In this document: piece after piece, positions 33,771-43,203 of the stretch
Layout of the letters: every line of letters begins with the position of its first letter
How positions within the stretch are numbered: the first letter of the stretch is position 1
From: CAZJYI01 sp964550025
GTDB lineage: Bacteria; Verrucomicrobiota; Kiritimatiellia; UBA8416; CAYOBW01
Direction of reading: 5' to 3'
DNA: 64,000 nucleotides
Assembly: GCA_964550025.1 (NCBI GenBank)
Contig: CAZJYI010000018.1
Span: 39,025-103,024 of the forward strand
The notes under the pieces: generated by a model
Told to the model about the DNA's origin: nothing
The model's input: only the letters and a program-made list of their open reading frames with translations
Databases searched by the model: none
Made by a program: the position numbers and the translations under genes

Positions 33771-35074
33771 ATTCTCCATGGCTCGCGCAGTGCTTCGGAG
33801 CGCAGACGGTTGGCTTCGCTGTCGTTGAGAAAGACGTTCTTCACGGGGTCGTACAGCACCTTGCGGCCCAGGAAGAGCGCCACGTTGGCGGCGTGGCAGG
33901 TGATATGGGTCTGGCAGGTGACGTCGGCACTGGCCCGCGGCTGGGCGCGTGACTTGACGCAATCGAGGAAGTCCCGGACATGGAAGTTGGCCGGGTAACC
34001 TCGGCTCTTGACGCGTCTGCCCGCGAGCAGCGTCGGCGAGCTGGTCTCGATATTGCCGCTGTCGCCCGTTTCGATCCAGCCCGTTTCGCCCTCGAATCGG
34101 ACTGGGCACGACCCGAGTCCCATCCACCCGTCGGCCCGCACCACCAGTTGGACGCCGTTCGCATAGCGCGCGTGCAATCGTCTGCCGACGGGTTCGTATT
34201 CGACCGGGGCCGTGTCGTCGGCGCTGTTGGCCCACTGGCAGAGGTCAACGCAGTGCGAGCCCCATTCCAGGCAACCGCCGCCCACCAGTCCGCCGCCCTT
34301 TTCGAAGCCGAAGCCGTTGCGCAGTATCCCGCTGTTGAACGGGCGCCACGCGGCGCCGCCCAGGTAGAGATCCCAGTCGGCCTCCTCCTTGGGAGGTTCG
34401 GGTTCGGCCTTTGCCCACCCGCTCGTGCCCGTGCCCATGCCTCCCGGATGGGCGTGCACGGACTGCAGCTTGCCGAGCCGGCCGCGTTGAGCCAGGTTCA
34501 CGGCGTAGGCGAAATTCGGCAGGCTGCGCCGCTGCGTTCCGGCCTGGAAGACGCGCGCCGTGCGCCGAAACGTCGCGGCCAGGGCCAGGCTTTCCACGAT
34601 GTTCTTCGAGCAGGGCTTTTCGCAGTACACGTCTTTGCCGGCCCTGGCGGCCATCGTGGAAGCCAGGGCGTGCCAGTTCGGGCCGGTGGCGATCAGCACG
34701 GCATCCAGATCGTCGCGGGCCAGGAGCTCGCGCAGATCGCGGTACATGGCGCAGTCCTGGTTGCCGTACTTGCGGTCGGCGCGCTGTTTCACCCAGAGCC
34801 GGCGGTTCTTCTTGACGTCGCAGATCGCTGCGAACCGGACATCCTCCTCTTCGAGGAAGCACCCCAGCACGTACGAGCCACGGCTGCCGATGCCGATGGC
34901 GCCGAGCACTATGCGTTCACTGGGCGGGACAGTCCCTTCCAGGCCGAGCGCCGACCCCGGAATGATGGCCGGCATCGCCAGGACGCTGCAGGCCCCGGTT
35001 GCCGTCTTGAGGAAGGCGCGCCGGTCGGGGTTGGCGGGAGGGGAGTGACAGGTTTCTGGAGTTCTTTCGTTCAT
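33767..35074 (-). CDS. Tat-exported Gfo/Idh/MocA-family oxidoreductase
   Basis: A 435-residue NAD(P)-dependent oxidoreductase-like protein. The N-terminus has a twin-arginine motif (PDRRAFLKTATG) and hydrophobic region. The Rossmann fold follows with LGAIGIGSRGSYVLGCF, then the family EKP motif (GKDVYCEKPCSKN) carrying the catalytic-site Lys. Such exported members act on sugars or cyclitols with a tightly bound cofactor and are abundant in PVC bacteria. It is translationally coupled to the HEAT-repeat gene. Confidence 0.93.
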   Translation of the reverse strand: MNERTPETCHSPPANPDRRAFLKTATGACSVLAMPAIIPGSALGLEGTVPPSERIVLGAIGIGSRGSYVLGCFLEEEDVRFAAICDVKKNRRLWVKQRADRKYGNQDCAMYRDLRELLARDDLDAVLIATGPNWHALASTMAARAGKDVYCEKPCSKNIVESLALAATFRRTARVFQAGTQRRSLPNFAYAVNLAQRGRLGKLQSVHAHPGGMGTGTSGWAKAEPEPPKEEADWDLYLGGAAWRPFNSGILRNGFGFEKGGGLVGGGCLEWGSHCVDLCQWANSADDTAPVEYEPVGRRLHARYANGVQLVVRADGWMGLGSCPVRFEGETGWIETGDSGNIETSSPTLLAGRRVKSRGYPANFHVRDFLDCVKSRAQPRASADVTCQTHITCHAANVALFLGRKVLYDPVKNVFLNDSEANRLRSEALREPWRI

Positions 35075-35281
35075 GGTGGTAGTCTCCGGTATGCCTTCTT
35101 CACGGGGAGGAATGTGCCACTTGGAAAGTGTACATGGTGTGCTCCGACATGCAAGGCGCGAGGAGGGGTTCTTGAGAGGTGATTGGTGATTCGTTCACAA
35201 TGGTCTGGCGGTTCAACCGGGTTGATTGCAGTGCTCCGTTCATCGATCCGCATCATGGGCGGCTGCCGCGGGAGTAGTGAG

Positions 35282-36280
35282 ATGAGAGGAAGACGTATCG
35301 ACGATTGGCTGGTGTTGCTCATGGTGCTCGGCATCGTGTCACAGGGCGGGTTGCGGGCCGTTGCGGCGCAACCGCAACTGCAGCGCCCGAGGTTCCGGGC
35401 CGGCCTCGACGTGGGGTATTCGACTGCGTCCGGAAGCTGGGCGTCGGAGGGGTACCTGTCGCAGACCATGGACTACCGTTCGGAACTGCAATGGGAGGAG
35501 CTGGACAGCATCCTCACCGTCGTCAACCTGGACGTTGCCGTTGTGCCTGGTTGGCTTCGTCTGCGGGCCGCCTATGGCGCGGCCGACGTCCGGAGCGGCC
35601 GGAACACGGATACGGACTTCATCTACCTCTTTGATGGGGACGAGTTCCTCGAGGAGTCCATGTACGCGCAGTCCACGTCCGAGACCGATGGTGACACCGA
35701 GGTGCTCACGGCCGACCTTCTGCTGAGTTGCAGCGGGGCATCGCCCCTGATGGAGGGACGGCTGCTGCTGGATGCCGTCTTCGGCTATTTCCGTTGCGAG
35801 GACAGCCTGACCGACAGCAGCGGATTGCAGACCGTGTCCGGGGGAAGCCCCGTGAGCAGCCCCTTTGGCGGTGATGGCGCAAATGCTGTGTACACGTTCG
35901 AGTGGAGCGCGCTTCGCGCCGGCCTCAACGCACAGTATGCACTCACTGACAGGATCATGGCCGAACTTGGGGCGCTGATCCTCTTCAACGTGACGCACGA
36001 CGGGCCGGGCCATTGGCTCCTGCGCCGGGACCTGCGCTCGTACTCCCCCAACATCATGAATCGCGCCGACGGGGGGTGGGGCACGGATTTCTCCGCCTGG
36101 CTCTCGTACGCGCTGACATCGCACATCAGCGCGCGTGCCGGGGTGCAATTCTGGCGGGTCAGTGCTGAAGACGGCGATCACACGCTGTACTACGCCGACG
36201 GTTCGCAGGGGGAAACCGACCTGGCGGAGGTCTCCAGCTCACGGCAGTCCGTCCTCGTCGGCGTCTGCGGGCGGTTCTGA
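35282..36280 (+). CDS. Predicted outer-membrane beta-barrel protein
   Basis: A 332-residue protein with an N-terminal signal peptide cleaved near AVAAQ. The rest alternates polar and hydrophobic residues in strand-like segments and ends VLVGVCGRF, with the terminal Phe favoured by the BAM machinery. Segments such as SELQWEELDSILTVVN and GRNTDTDF faintly recall omptin-type barrels, but no catalytic pairs can be assigned. GGGAG precedes ATG 35282. The function is unknown. Confidence 0.75.
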   Translation: MRGRRIDDWLVLLMVLGIVSQGGLRAVAAQPQLQRPRFRAGLDVGYSTASGSWASEGYLSQTMDYRSELQWEELDSILTVVNLDVAVVPGWLRLRAAYGAADVRSGRNTDTDFIYLFDGDEFLEESMYAQSTSETDGDTEVLTADLLLSCSGASPLMEGRLLLDAVFGYFRCEDSLTDSSGLQTVSGGSPVSSPFGGDGANAVYTFEWSALRAGLNAQYALTDRIMAELGALILFNVTHDGPGHWLLRRDLRSYSPNIMNRADGGWGTDFSAWLSYALTSHISARAGVQFWRVSAEDGDHTLYYADGSQGETDLAEVSSSRQSVLVGVCGRF

Positions 36281-36384
36281 ACGCCCCGCGGAAGGCCGGC
36301 CGTCGGGCGCACGACAGGATCTTTGCCCGCTGCCATCCCGGGTCCGTATCAGAATGGTGTTACGAAGATGAGAGGTGGGCACCG

Positions 36385-36513
36385 GTAGCGCGGAAATCTG
36401 TTCCGCGTCTGCGCATGGCAAGAGAAACGCCTGAGAAGAAGCGGCCCACGGGCTCGGTCTTCTCGTCACTTTCTCTTTCCCATGCTCATGCGCGGAACAG
36501 ATTTCCGCGCTAC
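36385..36513. repeat. Perfect 23-bp inverted repeat (REP-like pair)
   Basis: GTAGCGCGGAAATCTGTTCC and three further bases (36385-36407) recur in perfect reverse complement at 36491-36513, 83 bp apart. Each arm is itself partly palindromic (CGCGGAA-ATCTG-TTCCGCG). It occupies the 361-bp gap before the next gene; apart from a lone TTGACA at 36555 I see nothing else there. The outward GTAG/CTAC ends match other repeats in the window. Confidence 0.85.
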
Positions 36514-36641
36514 GAACGGCTGCACAATCGTGGCCCGTGACTCTTGGTACAGCCCTTGACAAACATCCTGACTGCGCCCCCGGCCGTCTGCCACGCTCTT
36601 TCGCCCTTGCTTCGTCCTGATGTGATTGCTAGCGTTGCGCC

Positions 36642-38012
36642 ATGAAAATTCGACGCATCATGGCATTCACAGCGGTTCTTCTTACTTTAGGTGTTTCGGT
36701 CGAATGCCGGGGCGCGTTTCTCATTGTTCGCAAGGACGGCGGCATCGTGTGGGCCTCCACGGCGCGCCGGGACGGTGACGCCGTTCTGTACAAGGAACGC
36801 GACAGCGGCGAAGACCGCCAGTCTCCGGTGGGCGAGCTTGACGGCATCGTGCCCACCGTTACACGGGGAAAAAACTATGAACCCAAGCTGGTAGAGACCT
36901 TTGTCGACAGGCTGGAAGACCTGAAGCTCAAACATCCGCGTCAACTTCGGACGATCAACCAGCTACTCCAGGAGTGGAGATCTCTTCAGAAGCCGGTAGT
37001 GAAGCTCGACGGCAAGATCGCGCAACTCGTGCAGGAGTACGAACAGGGCGAGAAGGGCATGGAGAGCTACAACAAGGTCGTCCTGGAGCTTGGCATGATG
37101 AAGTACAAGGACGCGCGCGGAACCTATACGGAACGGATTGACACGGAGTGCGAGCGCATCACCAGGGACTACGTTGCTCGCGGTCTCAGGAGTCTTTCCG
37201 AAGCCGCCGCGGCGCCGGCAATCGGCGTAGACCGCTTCGTTGAACTCCGTTTTGTCTGTGAGCATATCGGGCAGGTTGCGAAAGCTGAAGAGGGGAGAGC
37301 CGCAGAGGACTCCCTTGCCGCCTGTCGCGAGAAGGCGTTTGCGGGCAACTGCCGAAGGGGCGCGGAGACCTTCCTGGCCGGCTCAAAGACCGTGAAATCC
37401 TACCTTGAAGCGTCCCGCATCCTGCATGCCGTGAAGGAAGAAGTCGCCGTCACGGATGCACAGAAGGCCGGTGCGGCAGCCCGGATAAAGGCCCTGCTGG
37501 AGCAAGTGGCGAAGTCGCAACCGGCCCATCGGTTCGACTTCAGGGGATACCCGCTGACGCGGGAGGACGTGACACTGTACAACACGGCAAAGGAATACGT
37601 GTCGGCGCTGACATTTGCGTCAATCCCCGTGTCGGACCAGTGCCTCATCGTTCCTCGGAAGACGCCGCGACGCGCGGCGATCGGGCACCGGTTCACGGTG
37701 CCCGTTCGGCTTGTCTTCAGCCGGGCGCAGCCGCGGGACAGGTGTTTCGGCATGGTCGTGATGATCTGCGGCGAAAACGAGGTCACGCATTCCCACACGG
37801 AGGAACTGGCACCGTTCCGGATCGAGAATGGGCATGTCGACCTCACCTTTACGGCGGACCTATCCGGCGTAGCGAGAGACTTTGCCCCCGTTCCCGATAG
37901 CGAAGGCAGGACCAACGTGTACGTATACCTGGCGCACCGCGTGCAGGACGGCGAAGGTGAATACCGCTGGCCGGCCCTCAGCCACGCCTGCCGCTGGCCG
38001 CTGCGGCGGTGA
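36642..38012 (+). CDS. Exported protein of unknown function
   Basis: Not recognised. The 456-residue protein has a signal peptide (hydrophobic ~8-24, cleaved near CRGAF). The following ~25-75 resembles the short SLA1/beta-type segment (FLIVRKDGGIVWAS) seen before helical regions in PVC exported proteins. Residues ~85-300 are helical and charged, and the last ~120 look like an Ig-type beta domain (FTVPVRLVFSRAQP ... VDLTFTADLSG ... NVYVYLAHRVQ). The start has no clear ribosome-binding site. Confidence 0.75.
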   Translation: MKIRRIMAFTAVLLTLGVSVECRGAFLIVRKDGGIVWASTARRDGDAVLYKERDSGEDRQSPVGELDGIVPTVTRGKNYEPKLVETFVDRLEDLKLKHPRQLRTINQLLQEWRSLQKPVVKLDGKIAQLVQEYEQGEKGMESYNKVVLELGMMKYKDARGTYTERIDTECERITRDYVARGLRSLSEAAAAPAIGVDRFVELRFVCEHIGQVAKAEEGRAAEDSLAACREKAFAGNCRRGAETFLAGSKTVKSYLEASRILHAVKEEVAVTDAQKAGAAARIKALLEQVAKSQPAHRFDFRGYPLTREDVTLYNTAKEYVSALTFASIPVSDQCLIVPRKTPRRAAIGHRFTVPVRLVFSRAQPRDRCFGMVVMICGENEVTHSHTEELAPFRIENGHVDLTFTADLSGVARDFAPVPDSEGRTNVYVYLAHRVQDGEGEYRWPALSHACRWPLRR

Positions 38013-38023
38013 GAAGGGCAGGG

Positions 38024-39934
38024 CTAGCGGGACGGCGCGCCTTCGAGCGGCGCCCACAGCGTTACGCATGTGCACAGGCCCGGCTCGGACTCTATCTGCA
38101 TCCTGCCCCCGAGGTCCCGCAGTCGTTCCCGGATGCCGAAGAGACCGAGTCCTTTGCACGATCCCATGTCGCTCTGGTCTGGAAGCTGGTGGAAACCCGT
38201 TCCGTGATCCTCCACCACCAGTTTGAGCGTGTTGCCCTCGCGGCGGAGAGAGACGATCGCCTTCTTGACGCCGGCATGCTTCACCACATTGAAAAGCAAC
38301 TCGCGGGCGGCCTTGAAGAGCACGGTTGCCGAGTTCTCGTCAAGCGGCGCGACCTCGTCGTCTCCCTCCAGAATGAAATGGACTCCGTAGCGTTGTTCCA
38401 TGCTCAGACAGAGCTCTTCGAGCGCCTCGACCAGCCCAACCTGGTGCAGCGTCGAGGAGGCCAGTTCGAAGCTGAGGCGTCGGACCTTCTCGTGGGCCTG
38501 CTTCAGCAACCCGCCGATCTCTCCATGCAGTCGTTCTGATTCCTTGGGATCGCGGCAGCGCCGAAGCACGGCCAACTTGAGGCTGGCGCCCGTGAGGATC
38601 TGTCCCACGTCGTCATGCAGCCCTTCCGCAATCTGACGCTGTTCTTCGTCCTGCGCCGTGGCAAGTTTCGCGGCGAGGTGCCGGAGTCGTTCCTGCTGTG
38701 TCACGAGGAGCTGCTGTGCGTTGTTCCGGTCGGTGACATCCAGCACGACTCCCTGGATATGCGTCGGGTTCCCGTCCGCGTCCGTGATGACAACGTTACG
38801 GTCTTCGATACAGCGGATCTCGCCGGACTTGGTCAGGAGACGGTATTGCTGGCCGAATTCCCGAACACCGTCACGCAGGTTGCGCATGACCTCCTTCTCA
38901 AGCCTGGGGACATCGTCGGGGTGCGTGATGGCGGGCCAGTTCACGCGGCCGGAAACAAAGTCCTCCGCCTCGTATCCGAAGACGTTTACGTTGCTGGAAA
39001 CCATTTCCACGGGCCACTCGCCGGGAGCAATTCGCCAGCGGAACATCACGGCGGGCCCCTGGTTGACGGCGGCTTCGAAGTCCCTCAACTGTTCCAGGCT
39101 TTCCTGCGCGGCCGTCTCGGCTCTCTTGCGTTCGGTGATGTCGCGCAGCACGCCGGTGAAACCGATGACGGCGCCTTCGGTATTGCGCTGTATGGTGCTC
39201 CGCTCTTCGAACCAGTACGTGTTGCCGTCCGGCGCCTTGACCCTGAATTCTGACGGGATCGTCTCTCCCTGCGAGAGAGCCTGCTCGAAGTCGGCCGCCA
39301 GCCGTCTCCTGTCATCGGGGGACACCAGGTCCAGAAACGCCTGCCCCACGAGGTCGGCGGGGTCGAAGCCGTAACGCCGCGCCTGCGGGCCGATGTACGT
39401 TATAAGGCCGTGTTCGTCCAGGGCGCACAGAGTGTCTCGCGTGTTCTCGGCCAGGCTCCGATACCTGTTCTCGCTCTGCGCGAGCTCCGCCGTCCGTTCG
39501 GCGACCTCATGTTCCAGACGGTTGTGATACCGCTTGCGCTCCTCCTGCATGCGGTCGTATTCGTCGCGTCGCAGTTTCTCCACGGCCGCGCGATCGACGA
39601 CCTCGATGACGGTCTTCTTGTTAACGGGCTTGACGAGGTAGTCGAAGACGTGCAGGTGGATTGCTTCCCGCGCCGACTGCACTCTGGGCTCTCCCGTGAT
39701 TAGAACGATCTGCGTGTTCGGGCGGATCTTGAGGATCTTGCGTGCCACGTTCAGACCGTTGTCGTCCCCCAGGAGAATATCCAGTACGGCCACGTCGATG
39801 GCGTGCTTCCTGGTCAGGGCGACCACGCCGCGTGCATCCTTCGCCGCGTACGTTCTGTGGCACGCTTGCCTGAGAAACTCAGCCAACGTCACACGGATGC
39901 TCTTCTCGTCGTCAGCGATCAGTATGCGCGCCAT
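38024..39934 (-). CDS. Hybrid sensor: receiver-PAS-PAS-histidine kinase (HisKA_3 type)
   Basis: A 636-residue soluble signalling protein. Residues 1-120 form a receiver domain with acidic D8/D9, phospho-acceptor D52 and K102. A coiled coil (~125-155) links to two PAS domains (about 155-270 and 285-405, each ending in a D-x-TE/DR motif). A NarX/DesK-type dimerisation helix follows with H440 (EGLHDDVGQIL) and a HATPase domain with ELLFNVVKHA and GLGLFGIRERL. It is likely controlled by another kinase through its receiver and signals to a LuxR-type regulator. No membrane segment is present, so the signal is cytoplasmic. Confidence 0.92.
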   Translation of the reverse strand: MARILIADDEKSIRVTLAEFLRQACHRTYAAKDARGVVALTRKHAIDVAVLDILLGDDNGLNVARKILKIRPNTQIVLITGEPRVQSAREAIHLHVFDYLVKPVNKKTVIEVVDRAAVEKLRRDEYDRMQEERKRYHNRLEHEVAERTAELAQSENRYRSLAENTRDTLCALDEHGLITYIGPQARRYGFDPADLVGQAFLDLVSPDDRRRLAADFEQALSQGETIPSEFRVKAPDGNTYWFEERSTIQRNTEGAVIGFTGVLRDITERKRAETAAQESLEQLRDFEAAVNQGPAVMFRWRIAPGEWPVEMVSSNVNVFGYEAEDFVSGRVNWPAITHPDDVPRLEKEVMRNLRDGVREFGQQYRLLTKSGEIRCIEDRNVVITDADGNPTHIQGVVLDVTDRNNAQQLLVTQQERLRHLAAKLATAQDEEQRQIAEGLHDDVGQILTGASLKLAVLRRCRDPKESERLHGEIGGLLKQAHEKVRRLSFELASSTLHQVGLVEALEELCLSMEQRYGVHFILEGDDEVAPLDENSATVLFKAARELLFNVVKHAGVKKAIVSLRREGNTLKLVVEDHGTGFHQLPDQSDMGSCKGLGLFGIRERLRDLGGRMQIESEPGLCTCVTLWAPLEGAPSR

Positions 39935-40024
39935 GGCTTACCTGCCAATCTCCGTTCCGCGCTTGAGCGACCAATGGCGTTGGAGTGGACGCTGTTCGCT
40001 ACATTCCGAAAGCTCGCCTTCACG

Positions 40025-40423
40025 TTACAGCTTCCCCAGGCTGAGGTCACCGTGGATCTTGTACTTGCCGCCGTCGCGGTCCACTTGCAGCCTGGCACCG
40101 GGGAAAGCGGCAGGAAGATCGGTTTCCAGGCGGGCCGCGATCTCATCCTCAATCTGCGAGAGTACGTTGTCAGGGACGTCCTCGAGCGTGACGATCTGTA
40201 CGTCGATCACGTAGCCGCGTCCGTGGCGCGACCCGTATCCCGCCGTGAATTTTGCATCGACCGAGAAGAGCCCGTCCTGTCGGTTGCTGGCCGTTGTTCC
40301 GCGCTTCGGACGTGACGGATGCAGCGCGTACAGATCCCCGTACTTGGCTTCGACGTAGTCATCGATGCCGCTCAGGACGCCGAGAAGCCGTTTCTCCCAC
40401 TCGATCAAAGCCGGATGTCGCAT
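40025..40423 (-). CDS. Conserved hypothetical protein, 132 aa
   Basis: Not recognised. It is a soluble 132-residue protein with alternating helices and strands, AGYGSRHGRGYVIDVQIVTLEDVP in the centre and a C-terminal KIHGDLSLGKL. There is no signal peptide or membrane segment. AGAAGGT precedes the ATG. It starts nine bases after the S8 protease stop on the same strand, so it is probably cotranscribed with it. Confidence 0.7.
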   Translation of the reverse strand: MRHPALIEWEKRLLGVLSGIDDYVEAKYGDLYALHPSRPKRGTTASNRQDGLFSVDAKFTAGYGSRHGRGYVIDVQIVTLEDVPDNVLSQIEDEIAARLETDLPAAFPGARLQVDRDGGKYKIHGDLSLGKL

Positions 40424-40432
40424 ACCTTCTAC

Positions 40433-43069
40433 CTATTCCCTCGTGCGTACGCGAATGCGGTAGAATTCGTTTTCCACCCCGTCCGACCTGACCGTGACCG
40501 TGTTCAGCGGCACGGTGGCCGGCAGACCGTCCGTAACGGGCCCCCAGGCGCCCGCGACCAAGTCCGTCCGCGACTGCACACCATAGAGCCTGCCACTCAC
40601 GCCGGGCCACTGCAAGATCATACTGTGCGGGGTGAGGGGTGAAACGGCGACGATGGCCAGGCGGTCCCCGGCGTCGTTGGGATCCGTGCCGGCGACAAGT
40701 TCCCCGCAACTGTCCACGCCGTCCCCATCAACATCGTCCGTCGCCACTCCGCTGAGATCGCCGAAGCTCCGTAGTTCCCACGCGTCCGGCAACCCGTCCC
40801 CGTCGTCATCGCGGTCGGTGCTCCACGTTCCGAATCGGCCCCTGACCACCAGGGCGAAGTCCTGGGCCGGTTCCGGTATGATATGGGGCGACACCGTGAT
40901 CTCAACCAGGCCGGTCCCCGGCGGTACAAAGAGGATCTGCTCCACGTTGTTGTTGCGGTCGGGCTTGCCGCCCTGTATGGACCAACCGCCGGAAAACACG
41001 TTGCCCCTCACTTCCCAGCCGGGCCCTCTCATGCGCAGGTCCAGATCGTTGACGAGCTGCTTGCCGGCGCCCGCGGCGGCGGGATAGTCACTCCACACGA
41101 GTGTGACTTTCAGCGGCGTGCCGGTGCCGGTGACGTCAAGATACAGAGTGTAGGCCGCATCGGCTGAAGAGGCGAAGGGCGCGGCGTCGTCCTCGACGAG
41201 AAGATCGTGCGTCGCATTGGTCAGGGGCAGGACGGACGACAGGTCGATGCGCCCCCAGCCCTGGTCGCGAGCGGGGGGCGGAGCCGAAGCGCCGGCCATG
41301 GCTACGCAGCCGTTGATGAGCACGGCCTTGACCAGAGCCGCGCTGACGGAGGCCATCGCGTTCGTGGGCTCGGGGTGTCCCGTGGGATGGTAACCGCGCT
41401 GAAAGTAGTCGCGGACCAGCGCGGCCATCCCCGCGGCCATGGGTGAGGAGTAGCTCGTGCCGCCTCCCCCCCTGGTGTTTGCATTGTCCGTGGTGATGTC
41501 CCCGTCGCTGGCGGAGGAGTACACGTTGAACCCGCCCGGTGCCGTTACGTCCGGTTTCAGTCGTCCGTCATCAGCCCAGCCGCGGCTGGAAAACGAAGCG
41601 AGCGACTCTTGCCCGCTTGCGGGGTTGCAGGCCGCGACGCTGAGGGCGTTCTTGGCGGTAGATGGACTTGAAACGGTGTCGGTCTTTCCGTCGTTGCCCG
41701 CGGCACAGACCACGAGGAACTCCTTGTTGGACCACGTGGTCAGGTCCAGCTCGCGGCAGGGCTCGGTGTAGGTGTTGTGCGGGGTGAAGTTCTCGCGGTC
41801 GCCCCAACTGTTGTTGTGGATTGTAGCCCCCTGGGCCACGGCTTGTTGTAGCGCAGGGTAGAAATTGGTGACCGGGCAGCCGAGGCCGACGAGATCGGCG
41901 CAATTGTCCCAGGTCGTGAATCCGCCGTCCTGGGCGATCAGTTTCGCGGCCGGGGCCATCCCGTTGTACGCGGTCGTCCCGAACGGATCGGAAATGAGCG
42001 ACCCCAAAGCGTGGCCCGAGACGTGGGTGCCATGACCCTGGTTGTCCCAGTGGGTGGGGATTGTCGGATTGTCGCCCGGATAGAGGAAGTCGGCCGCGAT
42101 GACCTTTCGGAGAGCGAGGTTCACGTTGGTGCCGTCGATGCGGTTCGCGGGGGGAAGCACGCCGCTCGCATCCCTGAAGAAGCCCGAATCGACGTCAAGG
42201 CCGGTGTCGAGCACGGCGATAACCTGGTTCGTGCCGTACACTCCGGCGTCCCAGAAGGGCGTTGGGCCGGTGTAGCTCCCTGACTGCAGAATCGGCGCCG
42301 AGTGGTTGTTGAGCAGTCTCGCACCGGCGCCGCGTTCCACGTACGTGACGTCCGGGTGCCCTCCGACGAGGTCGCGGAATGCCCAGAGGTGTGGCGTGGG
42401 AACCTGGCCGGCGGCATAGCGGATACCTCCCGCGGCGCATAGCCGCAGCCCGTTCAACCCGGCGTGCCGCAGCAACCGCAGAAGTCCCTGCCCGTCAGCG
42501 CCGGGCCACAGATGCACGTAGACGGGGAGCGTATCGCAGGTCGTGGGGCGGAACAGGTCGGGATCCAGCCTGGCGCCGGCGTCGAGCTCGTGCACGATGG
42601 TCAGATGCGATTGCCAACAGCGGATTCCGCTGCCGTGGACGCGTGCCAGCCACCCGTAGTCCGGTATGTAGGAGAGCAGCGTTGTCCCGTCGGCTTCGAG
42701 CGCGCGCCGGAGCCGTGGGCCGGGGGTGGCCGCGATGCCCAGCAACGCCAGGACATGCGTTTCCCGATCCAGGCGCGCAAGCAACTGCTCGAGGGCCTCG
42801 GTGATGTCCGTGGCGTGCGCATACCGGTGCCGGTTGAAACGCACGCAAGCGTCCGGGGGTAGCGACAGCCTGGGCATTGTGTCGGGCGATTCGGTGGGCG
42901 CGGGCGTAGACGGCGTGGCGATGGCATCTGCCTGGTGCGAGGGCGCGGGACGGCGGGGGGAGGCCGGTGTGCCGGTGGGTTCCGGATGCCGCACGCGCGG
43001 CCCGCACACCAGAAGCAGGCAGACGGCGGAGACCAGGGCGATGGAGAAAGCCAGGCCGGTTCTGTTCAT
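40433..43069 (-). CDS. Exported subtilisin-like S8 serine protease
   Basis: An 878-residue protease with a signal sequence (hydrophobic 6-22). The catalytic triad is D288 (VLDTGLD), H346 (GHGTHVSGH) and S539 (GTSYSSPMAAG), with an oxyanion Asn in HNNSWG near 420. A ~250-residue propeptide region precedes it and a P-domain-like beta region (VTLVWSDYP ... DLDLRM) follows. The C-terminus has Asp-rich repeats (DDDGDGLPDAWE) and ends in the VENEFYRIRVR type of tail also seen in the M6 protease. Start 43069 is chosen for the signal peptide; an ATG at 43087 is possible. Confidence 0.93.
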   Translation of the reverse strand: MNRTGLAFSIALVSAVCLLLVCGPRVRHPEPTGTPASPRRPAPSHQADAIATPSTPAPTESPDTMPRLSLPPDACVRFNRHRYAHATDITEALEQLLARLDRETHVLALLGIAATPGPRLRRALEADGTTLLSYIPDYGWLARVHGSGIRCWQSHLTIVHELDAGARLDPDLFRPTTCDTLPVYVHLWPGADGQGLLRLLRHAGLNGLRLCAAGGIRYAAGQVPTPHLWAFRDLVGGHPDVTYVERGAGARLLNNHSAPILQSGSYTGPTPFWDAGVYGTNQVIAVLDTGLDVDSGFFRDASGVLPPANRIDGTNVNLALRKVIAADFLYPGDNPTIPTHWDNQGHGTHVSGHALGSLISDPFGTTAYNGMAPAAKLIAQDGGFTTWDNCADLVGLGCPVTNFYPALQQAVAQGATIHNNSWGDRENFTPHNTYTEPCRELDLTTWSNKEFLVVCAAGNDGKTDTVSSPSTAKNALSVAACNPASGQESLASFSSRGWADDGRLKPDVTAPGGFNVYSSASDGDITTDNANTRGGGGTSYSSPMAAGMAALVRDYFQRGYHPTGHPEPTNAMASVSAALVKAVLINGCVAMAGASAPPPARDQGWGRIDLSSVLPLTNATHDLLVEDDAAPFASSADAAYTLYLDVTGTGTPLKVTLVWSDYPAAAGAGKQLVNDLDLRMRGPGWEVRGNVFSGGWSIQGGKPDRNNNVEQILFVPPGTGLVEITVSPHIIPEPAQDFALVVRGRFGTWSTDRDDDGDGLPDAWELRSFGDLSGVATDDVDGDGVDSCGELVAGTDPNDAGDRLAIVAVSPLTPHSMILQWPGVSGRLYGVQSRTDLVAGAWGPVTDGLPATVPLNTVTVRSDGVENEFYRIRVRTRE

Positions 43070-43203
43070 GTGGGGAGTGTATCGCATGAACGCGACGAGC
43101 GCAACGCGTCCCGGAGGAGTCGCGTGCCGCGCGTCGCTGGTCGCGAGTCCGAATCAGGTCACGACGCGCGGCTGTCGGGCACGGCGCGGGCAAGGGCCGT
43201 CCG

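Noticed and set aside
32664..33998. 444-codon plus-strand open frame
   Set aside because: Shadow of the HEAT-repeat gene on the opposite strand.
36555..36641. TTGACA as a promoter for the exported protein at 36642
   Set aside because: No acceptable -10 hexamer lies 16-18 bp downstream, so a sigma-70 promoter cannot be supported.
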